Shown here: one piece after another, positions 1-5,497 of the stretch
Layout: every line of letters starts with the position of its first letter
How positions within the stretch are numbered: position 1 is the stretch's first letter
Assembly: GCA_903953615.1 (NCBI GenBank)
Contig: CAJBKH010000400.1
Coordinates: 1 to 7,720 of the forward strand
Source of the DNA: an uncultured Bacteroidota bacterium
GTDB lineage: Bacteria; Bacteroidota; Bacteroidia; NS11-12g; UBA955
Reading direction: 5' to 3'
Length of the DNA: 7,720 nucleotides
Translations under genes and position numbers: made by a program
The notes under the pieces: generated by a model
Database searches by the model: none
The model's input: only the letters and a program-made list of their open reading frames with translations
What the model was told of the DNA's origin: nothing

Positions 1-152
1 GTAAAAATTAGTTTTAAAGGTCTTCTGTGTTTGGTACTAGTTGTTCTACCCAAGTTATGATCCTTAATCCGACTTTCAACGTTTGTTGTGAAACCTATAT
101 ATAACAGAAAATCCTTTTCACTAAAAAGCACATAAACACAATATGGAAGCAT
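1..152 (-). CDS. GIY-YIG nuclease domain protein, 5' part, cut by the left edge
   Basis: Reading leftward from an ATG at 152-150, 50 codons stay open to the window edge. The protein begins MLPYCVYVLFSEKDFLLYIG. It shows the two hallmarks of the GIY-YIG fold: a VYV strand at residues 6-8 in place of GIY, and YIG at 18-20. After these come FTTNVESRIKDHN, with the conserved Arg at 28 and His at 32, and then GRTTSTKHRRPLKLI, which is characteristic of the small UvrC-like/YhbQ group. Family members are single-domain proteins of about 80-100 residues, so roughly half is missing here. They are predicted DNA endonucleases, and most have no established cellular role. The gene lies downstream of ssrA on the same strand, beyond its terminator, so it is probably transcribed separately. 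The family assignment is firm; substrate and role are unknown. Confidence 0.85.
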   Translation of the reverse strand, partial: MLPYCVYVLFSEKDFLLYIGFTTNVESRIKDHNLGRTTSTKHRRPLKLIF

Positions 153-167
153 AAGTAAAGTTTTATG

Positions 168-198
168 CAAAATATAGTAAAACAGTTGAAATGCAAAA
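168..198 (-). promoter_or_regulatory. Possible promoter of the GIY-YIG gene
   Basis: On the minus strand, TATATTTTG (176-168) resembles the Bacteroidota -7 element TAnnTTTG with one extra base. TTTTG (198-194) lies 17 bases upstream, close to the spacing expected for the -33 element. The start codon is 15 bases further downstream. The match is imperfect in both sequence and spacing, so this is a weak call. Confidence 0.3.
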
Positions 199-228
199 TG
201 AGATTGAAAGAATTTTTGTAGCTAAGTG

Positions 229-274
229 GCCCTATAGCAGAGTCATTAGCAGAGCAAATGACACGCTACAGGGC
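229..274. repeat. 46-bp two-part stem-loop between ssrA and the GIY-YIG gene
   Basis: An outer stem pairs GCCCTATAGC (229-238) with GCTACAGGGC (265-274). An inner stem pairs GTCATT (242-247) with AATGAC (257-262), and the terminal loop is 9 bases. As minus-strand RNA all ten outer positions pair, one of them as G-U; as plus-strand RNA that position is an A-C mismatch. This favours a minus-strand transcript. No U-run follows it directly, so it is not a standard terminator. Its function is unknown. Confidence 0.6.
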
Positions 275-367
275 TCACCCTGAAGCGTAAAAACTCGGAC
301 CCAAAACTTATAAAAAAAGCCCGAAACTTCAGTTCCGAGCTTTTTCTGCTTCAGGGTGGAGCTGCAG
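267..367. repeat. Long imperfect inverted repeat involving the tmRNA 3' end
   Basis: The left arm (about 267-299) is an inverted, imperfect copy of the last bases of the tmRNA gene and its immediate downstream flank (about 335-367). The core pairs CACCCTGAAGC (276-286) with GCTTCAGGGTG (348-358). Pairing continues as AAAAA (289-293) with TTTTT (341-345) and CTCGGA (294-299) with TCCGAG (334-339), with one bulged base and one mismatch. Weaker similarity extends outward to 267 and 367. The ssrA terminator hairpin sits in the loop and shares TCCGAG with the right arm, so the two structures exclude each other. Confidence 0.75.
312..345 (-). terminator. Intrinsic terminator of ssrA
   Basis: On the minus strand, AGCTCGGAAC (341-332) pairs over ten positions with GTTTCGGGCT (327-318) across a UGAA loop. 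A run of seven U (318-312) overlaps the base of the stem and continues past it. Two of the pairs are G-U and exist only in the minus-strand transcript, which fixes the direction. The stem starts 16 bases after the last tmRNA base. The A-run on the other side of the stem (minus strand, 345-342) could add pairs with the U-run. Confidence 0.85.
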
Positions 368-722
368 GGAGTCGAACCCTGGTCCGGAGCAGGAAATGAT
401 AACGCTTTCTACATGTTTAGTAGTAATTATTTTCGGGCGTTGAACGGTTTACCACCTACCATTTCAAAACCTTATGTTGCTTTGTAATCTATTAAGCCGC
501 AACCGCTCCTAGTAGATATTCAGGTCTGTCGACCATCTTAACCCGGCACCGACCCAAACAAAGGCACCGAAGATGGATAGCGTTGCTTAATCCTAGATTA
601 GGCAGCCATTGCGAAGTTATTGTCGCCTCTTAAAATTTTGAATGTTGAGATTAGAGCGCCAGCAAACAAAGCGCTACATGCTTACATCTCAGTTGCTCTG
701 CCCGTCAATTCCAGTCAGCCCC
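357..722 (-). ncRNA. ssrA: Transfer-messenger RNA (tmRNA, one-piece)
   Basis: This RNA rescues ribosomes stalled on mRNAs without a stop codon, by charging with alanine and then serving as a short message for a degradation tag; it works with SmpB, which is not in the window. The 5' end GGGGCTG (722-716) pairs with CAGCTCC (364-358) to form the acceptor stem. A (357) is the discriminator. The encoded continuation is CCC rather than CCA, so the final A must be made by processing and CCA addition. The T-arm is CAGGG-TTCGACT-CCCTG (381-365). The tRNA-like 5' part contains AATTGACGGGCAGAG after the acceptor strand. The tag frame lies at 627-598, and G+C-rich pseudoknot-like segments fill the remainder. 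The length of 366 bases is normal for one-piece tmRNA. Recognition is very secure; the 5' end could be off by a base. Confidence 0.96.
598..627 (-). other. tmRNA tag-peptide reading frame (GDNNFAMAA)
   Basis: Within the mRNA-like part of ssrA, the codons GGC GAC AAT AAC TTC GCA ATG GCT GCC TAA encode GDNNFAMAA. The resume codon is GGC (627-625), preceded by UAAGA. With the alanine carried by tmRNA the tag would be A-GDNNFAMAA. The AMAA end matches the hydrophobic terminus read by ClpXP-type proteases (ALAA in most bacteria). The resume codon is inferred from similarity to other Bacteroidota tags. Confidence 0.88.
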
Positions 723-734
723 ATTGTTGATGTT

Positions 735-751
735 TCCTAAAAAAATTAGGA
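735..751 (-). other. Small leader hairpin upstream of the mature tmRNA 5' end
   Basis: TCCTAA (751-746) and TTAGGA (740-735) form a perfect 6-bp stem with a 5-U loop on the minus strand, ending 12 bases before the mature tmRNA start. It lies between the predicted promoter and the tmRNA, so it would be part of the 5' leader removed during RNase P maturation. Confidence 0.5.
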
Positions 752-754
752 CTG

Positions 755-762
755 CAAAGATA
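755..762 (-). promoter_or_regulatory. ssrA promoter -7 box (TATCTTTG)
   Basis: The minus strand reads TATCTTTG, an exact match to the Bacteroidota -7 consensus TAnnTTTG. It lies 32 bases upstream of the mature tmRNA 5' end, which implies a 5' leader of roughly 25 bases. No clear -33 TTG element is found at the expected spacing; the upstream DNA is very A/T-rich. Confidence 0.65.
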
Positions 763-772
763 GGACAATTTA

Positions 773-804
773 ATGATTTGATAATTTGATGATTTGATAA
801 TGTG
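773..804. repeat. 16-bp tandem repeat, two copies
   Basis: ATGATTTGATAATTTG (773-788) is followed directly by ATGATTTGATAATGTG (789-804), which differs at one base. The repeat lies between the two divergent promoters, upstream of the ssrA -7 box. The 15-base string AATTTAATGATTTGA (767-781), which covers the start of the first unit, recurs exactly at 5366-5380. Low-complexity TTTGA-rich repeats of this sort are common between Bacteroidota genes. Confidence 0.8.
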
Positions 805-863
805 AAGACATAACTTAGTTTTCAAAAAACAAAAATTTTAAAATTTTAAAATCGCCAATTCAA

Positions 864-871
864 TATCTTTG
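864..871 (+). promoter_or_regulatory. Promoter -7 box (TATCTTTG) of the dehydrogenase gene
   Basis: TATCTTTG is an exact TAnnTTTG match that ends 11 bases before the ATG at 883. Transcription would start about 5-7 bases before the start codon, giving an almost leaderless mRNA. Upstream (about 823-852) are stacked A- and T-tracts that could act as an UP-like or bent region. No TTG -33 element is visible. Confidence 0.65.
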
Positions 872-882
872 CCCTACCAATT

Positions 883-2082
883 ATGAATTTAAAATTCGGA
901 ATTCTGCGCGAAGAAAAACTACCTTCTGATAAACGTGTTCCCTTTACACCTGCCCAATGTGCTGCTATCAAAAATCGATTTCCTTCGATTGAAATTTTTA
1001 TACAGCCCTCGCCAGAGCGTTGTTTTGCCGACGAACTCTATGCAAAAGTTGGTATTACCTTAAAAGAGGACATCAGTGATTGCGACTATTTACTTGGTAT
1101 TAAAGAAGTGCCCGCTGAAGTACTCATACCCAATAAAAAGTATTTGTTCTTTTCGCATACCATCAAAAAACAGGCCCATAACAAACACTTGATGCATGCT
1201 TTGATCAAAAAGCAAATTACAATGATCGATTATGAAACCCTGCGTTGGAAAAACGGTGACCGTGTGCTAGGTTTCGGTCGTTTTGCGGGTATCGTTGGTG
1301 CTTACAATGGCCTACTCACTTGGGGCAAAAAATACAATGCATTTGATTTAAAACCCGCCTACCTCTGCCACGATTACGCAGAAGTAAAACGCGAACTAAA
1401 AAAATTAAAACTTTCGAACATTAAAATAATTCTCACAGGCAATGGCCGTGTTTCGCTTGGTGCACTTGAACTATTGAAAGAGGCCGGTATCAAACAAGTA
1501 ACGGCAGCGGATATCCTCACCAAAATATTCGCAGAACCCGTATTTGCCGAATTACTAACAGAAAACCTATACGAACGCATTGATGGCAAACCATACGACC
1601 GAAGCGACTTTCACCATGACCCTACGCGCTACCGTTGCGTGTTCCGTTACTATTTACCCTTCTGCGATTTATTAATGAATGGCATATATTGGGATGATAA
1701 AATGGACCGACTTTTTGCTGCCAATGAAACACGCTTGCCAACATTTAAAACCAAAGTAATTGCAGACATCAGTTGCGATATTAATGGCAGTGTGCCCATT
1801 ACCTTAAAAGATACAAAAATTACTGACCCCGTTTTTGGATTCAGTCCTACTACAATGGATGTTTGCGCACCCTATCAAAACGACAGTATCGATATTATGG
1901 CCGTTAGTAATTTACCTACCGAATTGCCCAAAGATGCCAGTGAAGGATTTGGTCAAATGCTGATCGATTATGTGATACCCGAATTGATGAAACCAAATAG
2001 TCCCATCATTCATGCAGCCACCATCTGCAACAATGGACAACTTACGCATGATTATGAGTACTTGGCCGATTACGCCTATTGA
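883..2082 (+). CDS. Saccharopine dehydrogenase / lysine-ketoglutarate reductase-type NAD(P)-dependent oxidoreductase
   Basis: This 399-residue protein has the alanine dehydrogenase/transhydrogenase-type two-domain fold used by fungal Lys1 and by the reductase half of animal AASS. Those enzymes interconvert lysine plus 2-oxoglutarate and saccharopine. The N-terminal domain has the LREEK...DKRVPFTP start (residues 8-23), GIKEVP with Lys74, and SHTIKKQ (91-97) with His92; Lys74 and His92 correspond to the catalytic Lys/His pair of yeast Lys1. IDYETL (115-120) and GFGRFAG (130-136) follow. The Rossmann motif is GNGRVSLGA (186-194). ADISCDINGS (294-303) and VSNLPTELPKDASEGFG (341-357) closely resemble AASS. 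The length fits Lys1 better than bifunctional AASS. The start is set by the adjacent promoter, and the gene appears monocistronic. The family is firm; lysine/saccharopine as the substrate is inferred, and another amino acid is possible. Confidence 0.85.
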   Translation: MNLKFGILREEKLPSDKRVPFTPAQCAAIKNRFPSIEIFIQPSPERCFADELYAKVGITLKEDISDCDYLLGIKEVPAEVLIPNKKYLFFSHTIKKQAHNKHLMHALIKKQITMIDYETLRWKNGDRVLGFGRFAGIVGAYNGLLTWGKKYNAFDLKPAYLCHDYAEVKRELKKLKLSNIKIILTGNGRVSLGALELLKEAGIKQVTAADILTKIFAEPVFAELLTENLYERIDGKPYDRSDFHHDPTRYRCVFRYYLPFCDLLMNGIYWDDKMDRLFAANETRLPTFKTKVIADISCDINGSVPITLKDTKITDPVFGFSPTTMDVCAPYQNDSIDIMAVSNLPTELPKDASEGFGQMLIDYVIPELMKPNSPIIHAATICNNGQLTHDYEYLADYAY

Positions 2083-2129
2083 TTTAATTCATTCATCAAA
2101 AATTAATCTTATTTGATTTAAAAAAGTAG

Positions 2130-2137
2130 TTAATTTG
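2130..2137 (+). promoter_or_regulatory. Possible -7 box of the ABC transporter/rimK operon
   Basis: TTAATTTG differs from TAnnTTTG at one base and ends 7 bases before the ATG at 2145. ATTTG (2111-2115) could be the -33 element, but its spacing is short. If real, the transcript would be almost leaderless for the first ATG, and the in-frame ATG at 2154 would have about a 10-base leader. Confidence 0.4.
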
Positions 2138-2144
2138 CCTGCAT

Positions 2145-3974
2145 ATGAAAGCAATGAAGCGCATTATTCTCCTTATCCTGCCCTATAAAGGATTGGCAGC
2201 GCTTAACATGCTGTTTAACTTAATACAGATTTTAGCCGGTTTGTTTTCTTTGGGTTTGATGATGCCTTTGCTCGACTTTATGTTTAATAACAATAAAGAA
2301 GCAATTAAACCTAGAGCCATCGATGCTGGGGCTGGCACTGATTTCAACTCAATGTACAACGCCTTTATTCAATGGATGACGGAGTATGTACAGAACGACA
2401 AAAAACAAGCCCTTTTATTAATTTGTATTGCTTTAATTATTGCAACTATTATTAAAAACATTGCACGTTACTTGGCATTGTATTATTTGGTAATTCTTAG
2501 AAACAGAAGCATAGAAAACATTCGCAAAAATATTTTTCAAAAAATATTGGCCTTACCCCTCTCCTATTTTAGTAACGAGAAAAAAGGCGATTTGATATCG
2601 CGCATGAGTAATGATGTAAAAGAAGTAGAATGGAGCATGATGGCCTCCTTAGAAGCCATTTTCAAAGAACCTGTCACCATTGTTTTTTACGTTGGCACCT
2701 TAGTATATATGAGTCCAGGCCTAACACTTTTTGTTGTTGCCTTATTGCCCATTGCGGCTGGTTCTATTGCATTACTCGGTAAATCATTGCGCAGAAAATC
2801 TAAACGCAACCAAGAGCAACAAAGCAATGTCCTTTCGTTTTTAGAAGAATCTTTAGGCGGTATGCGCATCATCAAAGCCTTTGTTGGAGAGAAAGCCTTT
2901 AAACACAAATTTGATGGCTTAAATGCCAGCTCAACTTTGGCCAATATTAAAGTGAACCACCGCGGCGACTTGGCCTCTCCTATTTCAGAAACATTGGCCA
3001 TCATTGTTGCAGGTGTAATCCTTTGGTTTGGCGGCAACATGGTATTCGAAGGTCAATTGGTCGGCTCGGCTTTCCTGGCTTACTTTGCTATTTTTAGTCA
3101 AGTAATACCGCCCTTCAAACAGCTCTCACAAGCGTTTCCAATGGTGCAACGCGGAGCAGCTAGTTTAGACCGTTATGAAGAAATTTTAAATGCCGATATT
3201 AAAATTCATGAGCAACCCAATGCCATCGAAATTACTAATATCCAACATGCTATTGAATACAAAAATGTGAACTTTGCTTATGGGTTAGATACTGTTTTAC
3301 ACGGCGTAAGTTTTACGGTTCCGAAAAATAAAAAGATTGCTTTAGTAGGCGCAAGCGGCAGTGGCAAAAGCACCATAGCTGATTTGTTACCCCGTTTTTA
3401 CGACATTGAAAATGGCGAAATTTTAATCGATGGCGTCAACATCAAATCACTTTCAATAAACAGTTTGCGTTCCATGATGGGTATTGTTTCACAAGAAGCC
3501 ATTCTGTTCAACGATACCATTGCCAATAATATTATTTTTGGTTTAGAGAATGTAAGTAAAAGTGATTTAGAAAAAGCCGCTAAGCTTGCCAATGCTTACG
3601 ATTTCATTATGGAATCAGAGCGGAGTTTCGACACTGTAATTGGCGAGAGAGGCAGCAAATTAAGTGGTGGTCAACGTCAACGCATTGCCATCGCCAGAGC
3701 CTTATTAAGAAATCCTGCAATATTAATATTAGACGAGGCAACTAGCGCCTTAGACAATGAGAGCGAAAAATTAGTACAGCAAGCACTGGACAATTTGCGC
3801 CAAGACCGCACAACTTTGGTAATTGCGCACCGATTAACCACCATACAAGATGCAGATGAAATTATCGTTTTAGACAAAGGATTTATCATTGAACGCGGTC
3901 ATCACAACGCATTGATGGAAAATCGCGGTCCTTATTTTAAATTGTATAACACTTATAATGATGGTAAAGTTTAA
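2145..3974 (+). CDS. MsbA-type ABC exporter, permease fused to ATPase
   Basis: This 609-residue half-transporter would work as a homodimer in the inner membrane, exporting a lipid, peptide or drug-like substrate. The transmembrane domain occupies about residues 1-340, with hydrophobic segments near 18-45, 88-117, 175-212, 284-298 and 305-322. A long hydrophilic loop (about 47-87) lies between the first two. The nucleotide-binding domain (about 368-605) has an A-loop Tyr379, Walker A GASGSGKST (402-410), Q-loop Gln450, signature LSGGQ (506-510), Walker B ILILDE (526-531) with catalytic Glu531, the D-loop SALD and switch His562. Every catalytic element is intact. The start could be M1 (2145) or M4 (2154). 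The gene overlaps the protease gene by 17 bp, forming an operon with it and rimK. The substrate cannot be read from sequence; lipid A core flipping (true MsbA) is one option. Confidence 0.92.
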   Translation: MKAMKRIILLILPYKGLAALNMLFNLIQILAGLFSLGLMMPLLDFMFNNNKEAIKPRAIDAGAGTDFNSMYNAFIQWMTEYVQNDKKQALLLICIALIIATIIKNIARYLALYYLVILRNRSIENIRKNIFQKILALPLSYFSNEKKGDLISRMSNDVKEVEWSMMASLEAIFKEPVTIVFYVGTLVYMSPGLTLFVVALLPIAAGSIALLGKSLRRKSKRNQEQQSNVLSFLEESLGGMRIIKAFVGEKAFKHKFDGLNASSTLANIKVNHRGDLASPISETLAIIVAGVILWFGGNMVFEGQLVGSAFLAYFAIFSQVIPPFKQLSQAFPMVQRGAASLDRYEEILNADIKIHEQPNAIEITNIQHAIEYKNVNFAYGLDTVLHGVSFTVPKNKKIALVGASGSGKSTIADLLPRFYDIENGEILIDGVNIKSLSINSLRSMMGIVSQEAILFNDTIANNIIFGLENVSKSDLEKAAKLANAYDFIMESERSFDTVIGERGSKLSGGQRQRIAIARALLRNPAILILDEATSALDNESEKLVQQALDNLRQDRTTLVIAHRLTTIQDADEIIVLDKGFIIERGHHNALMENRGPYFKLYNTYNDGKV

Positions 3975-4419
3975 GAACAAAAAAATATTAGGCAACTCGG
4001 ATAAGATTGATTTTCCAGAATTGGGATTAGAGAATATTGGTTGCAAAATTGATACTGGTGCAGAATCTTCCTCTATCCATTGTCACCATGTTAGAATTAG
4101 AGAAATCAATGGCGAAGATATGCTTGTTTTCCGACTATTAGATCCGAAGCACAAAGCCTATATTAAAAAAGATTGCACCACAACACAATTCAAAGAGAAG
4201 CGTGTAAAAAATAGTTTTGGTGATAAGGAATACCGTTATTTTGTAAAATTAAAAATCAAACTTTTTAACGAAACAATTGAAGCTGAATTCTCATTAGCCA
4301 ATCGGTCGGATATGACCTTTCCTGTTTTACTTGGTAAAAAATTATTGCATCAACATTACCTTGTCGATGTTGCACAAAAAAATCTGTCATATAACGCAAA
4401 GAAAAATAACAGGCCATGA
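3958..4419 (+). CDS. rimB: RimB-like retropepsin-type protease (COG4067, 'ATP-dependent zinc protease' family)
   Basis: This small cytoplasmic protein (153 residues) belongs to the family long labelled putative ATP-dependent zinc protease (PF05618) but better described as retropepsin-like aspartic proteases. The catalytic-type motif is IDTGAESSSIH (residues 31-41) with Asp32. A second hydrophobic motif, FSLANRSDMTFPVLLGKKLL (111-130), matches the family's C-terminal conserved block. Such single-domain aspartic proteases act as dimers. In Pseudomonas rimABK, RimB is reported to remove glutamates that RimK adds to ribosomal protein S6. The gene begins inside the end of the ABC transporter gene (ATG at 3958 or 3961) and its TGA overlaps the rimK ATG as ATGA, so translation is probably coupled to both neighbours. 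The family is firm; the RimB role is inferred from the adjacent rimK, so the symbol is tentative. Confidence 0.8.
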   Translation: MMVKFKNKKILGNSDKIDFPELGLENIGCKIDTGAESSSIHCHHVRIREINGEDMLVFRLLDPKHKAYIKKDCTTTQFKEKRVKNSFGDKEYRYFVKLKIKLFNETIEAEFSLANRSDMTFPVLLGKKLLHQHYLVDVAQKNLSYNAKKNNRP

Positions 4420-5300
4420 ACATTGTTGTACTATCGCGCAACCCCAATCTTTACTCAACTAAACGTTTGATTGAAGCAGCTGAAGCAAGGGGCCATAATG
4501 CCCAAATCATCAGTCATACCCACTGTTATGTGGTGATAGAAAAAGGGGCACCAACCATTTTTCACAACAATAAATCATTGGTGGATATTGATGCGGTAAT
4601 ACCACGTGTAGGCGCATCGGTAACTTACTATGGGTCGGCCATTATACGTCAATTCGAAGCACAAAAAATTTATACTTCATTAACCGCTGCTGCTTTGGTT
4701 CGCAGTCGCGATAAATTAAGAACCTTACAATTGCTTAGCATGGAAAACATTGCTTTGCCTAAAACAGTATTTGCACGTCATCCAGATGATATCGACCATG
4801 TGATTAAACAAGTGGGCGGTGCTCCTTTGATAATAAAATTAATTGAAGGCACACAAGGTTTAGGGGTTGTGTTGGCCGAGACTAAAAAAGCGGCTAAGAG
4901 TGTCATAGAAGCCTTCTACGGCATGAACGCTAACTTCTTGGTGCAAGAGTTTGTTAAAGAAGCGAAGGGCAGCGACATACGGGCATTCGTAGTTGGCGAT
5001 AAAGTTGTAGGTGCCATGGTGCGTCAAGGCAAAGAAGATGAATTTAGAAGTAACCTGCACCGCGGTGGTACAAGCAAGGTCATAAAATTAAGCGACGAGG
5101 AAGAAGAAGTGGCCATTAGAGCCGCAAAAGCCTTAGGTTTGAATATCGCAGGTGTTGATATGTTGCCTAGCGAAAGAGGCCCATTGGTGATAGAAGTTAA
5201 CTCTTCGCCTGGACTCGAAGGTATTGAAGCAGCAACAGGCAAAGACATTGCAGGTGAAATCATTCACTTCATTGAAAAAGATAAGAAGCGAAAAAAATAA
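4416..5300 (+). CDS. rimK: RimK, ATP-grasp alpha-L-glutamate ligase
   Basis: RimK adds glutamate residues to the C-terminus of ribosomal protein S6 using ATP, and can make short poly-glutamate chains. The 294-residue product aligns nearly end to end with E. coli RimK (300 residues). Landmarks are LSRNPNLYSTKRL (6-18), DAVIPRVGASVTYYG (59-73), RSRDKLRTLQLL (96-107) with ATP-binding Lys100, and GGAPLIIKLIEGTQGLGVVLAET (134-156) with Lys141. Further on are LVQEF (175-179), DIR (187-189), FRSNLHRGG (210-218) and GVDML...PLVIEVNSSPGLEGIE (246-271). The Mg ligands Asp248, Glu260 and Asn262 are all present. The Lys/Arg-rich tail KDKKRKK is an unremarkable end. It is the last gene of the operon, with a 4-bp ATGA overlap with the protease gene. 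Identity is very secure; whether S6 is the target here is not shown. Confidence 0.95.
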   Translation: MNIVVLSRNPNLYSTKRLIEAAEARGHNAQIISHTHCYVVIEKGAPTIFHNNKSLVDIDAVIPRVGASVTYYGSAIIRQFEAQKIYTSLTAAALVRSRDKLRTLQLLSMENIALPKTVFARHPDDIDHVIKQVGGAPLIIKLIEGTQGLGVVLAETKKAAKSVIEAFYGMNANFLVQEFVKEAKGSDIRAFVVGDKVVGAMVRQGKEDEFRSNLHRGGTSKVIKLSDEEEEVAIRAAKALGLNIAGVDMLPSERGPLVIEVNSSPGLEGIEAATGKDIAGEIIHFIEKDKKRKK

Positions 5301-5497
5301 TTCTTGATACCCCTTCAATGTAAAATAAGTACGTCGAATCAATTTTGTAGTGCTATATCAAATGAAATTTAATGATTTGAAAAACATAGCATTAATATCA
5401 AAATAACAAATAGGGCTGTTCAAATTTTTAAACGCTCGATTTCCACACTTGAAGTATTTCTCAAAAATTAATTGTACGTTCGTATGCCTTCAATTTT
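5301..5497. other. 197-bp spacer between rimK and the DUF2130 gene
   Basis: No gene is visible. It is A/T-rich and contains one nested inverted repeat (5351-5391). No convincing U-tailed terminator follows rimK. The only promoter-like string before the next gene is TACGTTCG (about 5473-5480), one base from TAnnTTTG, with no well-placed -33 element, so the promoter of the DUF2130-selU pair is not identified with confidence. Confidence 0.6.
5351..5391. repeat. Nested AT-rich inverted repeat downstream of rimK
   Basis: TGCTAT (5351-5356) pairs with ATAGCA (5386-5391), and inside it TCAAAT (5358-5363) pairs with ATTTGA (5375-5380). The internal 15-mer AATTTAATGATTTGA (5366-5380) is identical to 767-781 upstream of ssrA. 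It could be a weak processing or stabilising hairpin at the end of the operon mRNA; there is no U-tail, so termination is doubtful. Confidence 0.55.

Noticed and set aside
229..274. Possible tRNA or integron attC site
   Set aside because: It is too short for a tRNA and has no T-loop, and the arms lack the RYYYAAC/GTTRRRY boxes of attC.
276..358. Direct att-type duplication from an element integrated at ssrA
   Set aside because: The repeated segment is inverted rather than direct, and no integrase is visible, so integration is kept only as one possible explanation of the inverted repeat.
357..722. Two-piece (permuted) tmRNA
   Set aside because: The 5' acceptor strand, tag, T-arm and 3' acceptor strand occur in the standard order in a single transcript.
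823..852. A/T-tract palindromes read as a terminator or operator
   Set aside because: They are simple stacked A and T runs without a G+C stem, better explained as A/T-rich promoter-upstream DNA.
2687..3040. 117-residue open frame on the minus strand
   Set aside because: It is antisense to the well-supported ABC transporter and matches no known domain; it is a shadow of that gene.
3958..4419. Zinc protease activity for the small protease
   Set aside because: There is no HExxH or other clear zinc-binding motif; the DTGA motif points to a retropepsin-like aspartic protease despite the older family name.
5133..5342. 69-residue minus-strand frame overlapping the end of rimK
   Set aside because: Most of it lies opposite conserved RimK sequence, it has no promoter, and no domain is recognisable.
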